Shown in pieces: positions 6,418 through 6,588 of a stretch of 6,588 nucleotides of DNA. Under the pieces are notes generated by a model that saw nothing but the letters and a program-made list of their open reading frames with translations, was not told the origin of the DNA and searched no databases. Position 1 is the stretch's first letter; each line of letters begins with the position of its first letter. Source of the DNA: Candidatus Omnitrophota bacterium (GTDB lineage Bacteria > Omnitrophota > Omnitrophia > Omnitrophales > JACQLI01); NCBI GenBank assembly GCA_016204125.1, contig JACQLI010000030.1, forward strand, positions 1-6,588, in the 5' to 3' direction. The position numbers were made by a program, and so were the translations under genes.

Positions 6418-6441
6418 CAGAGCCCCTAGCGGGACTCAGCC
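6408..6441. repeat. Two mutually exclusive hairpins
   Basis: A perfect five-base stem GGCTC (6408-6412) with GAGCC (6420-6424) overlaps a second hairpin. In the second, GGC, GAG and CCC (6416-6418, 6420-6422, 6424-6426) pair with GGG, CTC and GCC (6431-6433, 6435-6437, 6439-6441) around TAGC, with two mismatches. The two cannot form together, because they share bases 6416-6424. Confidence 0.5.
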
Positions 6442-6462
6442 AACGTCGCTTCAGGATCATCC

Positions 6463-6487
6463 GAGATCGCCTGATAGGCAGAATCTC
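6463..6487. repeat. Two-part hairpin
   Basis: GAGAT (6463-6467) pairs with ATCTC (6483-6487). Inside it, GCCT (6469-6472) pairs with AGGC (6476-6479) around a three-base loop, giving nine pairs with a small asymmetric internal loop. It lies between the hairpins at 6408-6441 and 6502-6552. Confidence 0.45.
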
Positions 6488-6501
6488 CCCATCGGAGGCG
6501 G

Positions 6502-6552
6502 CGTTGGGACGAAGCGAGGCCGATCGGAATAATCGGCCGAGCCGTCCCATCG
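6502..6552. repeat. 18-base-pair imperfect stem-loop
   Basis: Going inwards on the plus strand: CG (6502-6503) pairs with CG (6551-6552), then a T-T mismatch, then TGGGACG (6505-6511) with CGTCCCA (6543-6549). A two-base AA bulge follows, then GC (6514-6515) with GC (6541-6542), then adjacent G-A and A-G mismatches, then GGCCGAT (6518-6524) with ATCGGCC (6532-6538) around a seven-base loop. If transcribed as plus-strand RNA, the adjacent G-A/A-G pair would be a stabilising tandem; on the minus strand it becomes C-T/T-C. There is no T-tract after it, so it is not a typical intrinsic terminator. Confidence 0.75.
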
Positions 6553-6588
6553 AGTGAGGCCGACTCAAACCGTTATCCATATCAACCG

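Larger units (their letters stand above)
6244..6588. other. Unexplained GC-rich region with dense inverted repeats
   Basis: This 345-base stretch upstream of thiL has no convincing protein gene. By line counts its GC is about 63% at 6241-6300, 40% at 6301-6360, 53% at 6361-6420, and 60-63% at 6421-6540. Its frames are Arg/Pro/Ser-rich without recognisable motifs. It contains several inverted repeats that could fold one after another (6408-6441, 6463-6487, 6502-6552), plus a long-range pair that encloses the AT-richer interior (6272-6285 with 6399-6417). It matches no tRNA, rRNA, tmRNA, RNase P, SRP RNA or TPP riboswitch signature that I know. Candidate explanations are a structured non-coding RNA, a palindromic repeat element, or a decayed gene. 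The strand of any transcript is unknown. Confidence 0.6.

Noticed and set aside
6418..6563. 48-codon stop-bounded minus-strand frame in the GC-rich region
   Set aside because: It looks protein-like but has no ATG or GTG start and is bounded by stops on both sides within the window. It is at best a gene remnant.
6323..6580. 85-codon open frame on the minus strand at the right end
   Set aside because: No recognisable motif, Arg/Ser/Pro-rich then hydrophobic, no Shine-Dalgarno, and it spans the serial hairpins. Other frames through the same bases look equally protein-like, so high GC explains it better.

Overview
The window reads as chromosomal housekeeping DNA of a bacterium. All well-supported genes lie on the minus strand, so transcription runs from the right-hand end towards base 1. 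The order in that direction is thiL, tsaE, tsaB, alr, birA, coaX, then groEL. Conserved motifs identify every one of these families. I cannot place the organism safely. A HrcA-type CIRCE operator, alanine racemase, a type III pantothenate kinase and a GroEL tail ending in GGMPGGMY-like residues fit a Gram-negative or deep-branching bacterial lineage known mainly from metagenomes. Local GC ranges from about 35% to 63% in 60-base lines that I counted.

Bases 1-28 are an AT-rich stretch after groEL with no recognisable terminator. Bases 29-1657 hold groEL, with a strong Shine-Dalgarno, a CIRCE operator and a sigma70-like promoter immediately upstream (1658-1774). No groES lies next to it upstream.

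Bases 1758-6243 form a tight run of six genes in which every junction overlaps (67, 23, 11, about 53 and 4 bases). This suggests one translationally coupled operon. It joins thiamine diphosphate synthesis (ThiL), two subunits of the tRNA t6A machinery (TsaE, TsaB), cell-wall D-alanine supply (Alr), biotinylation of carboxylases (BirA) and the first step of CoA synthesis (CoaX). groEL follows as a separately controlled heat-shock unit whose promoter -35 box sits inside the end of coaX.

Bases 6244-6588, upstream of thiL, hold no convincing protein gene. The stretch has two GC-rich blocks (6241-6300 and about 6400-6560, both about 60% GC or more) around a 40-53% GC interior. It is full of inverted repeats, including an 18-base-pair stem-loop at 6502-6552. 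This is the only part of the window that standard families do not explain, and it is the best candidate for something undescribed, such as a structured RNA or a short palindromic repeat element. A possible 30-codon reading frame ends in an ATGA overlap with thiL.

I see no CRISPR array, insertion sequence, tRNA, rRNA or defence system. Apart from the right-hand end, the window is ordinary.
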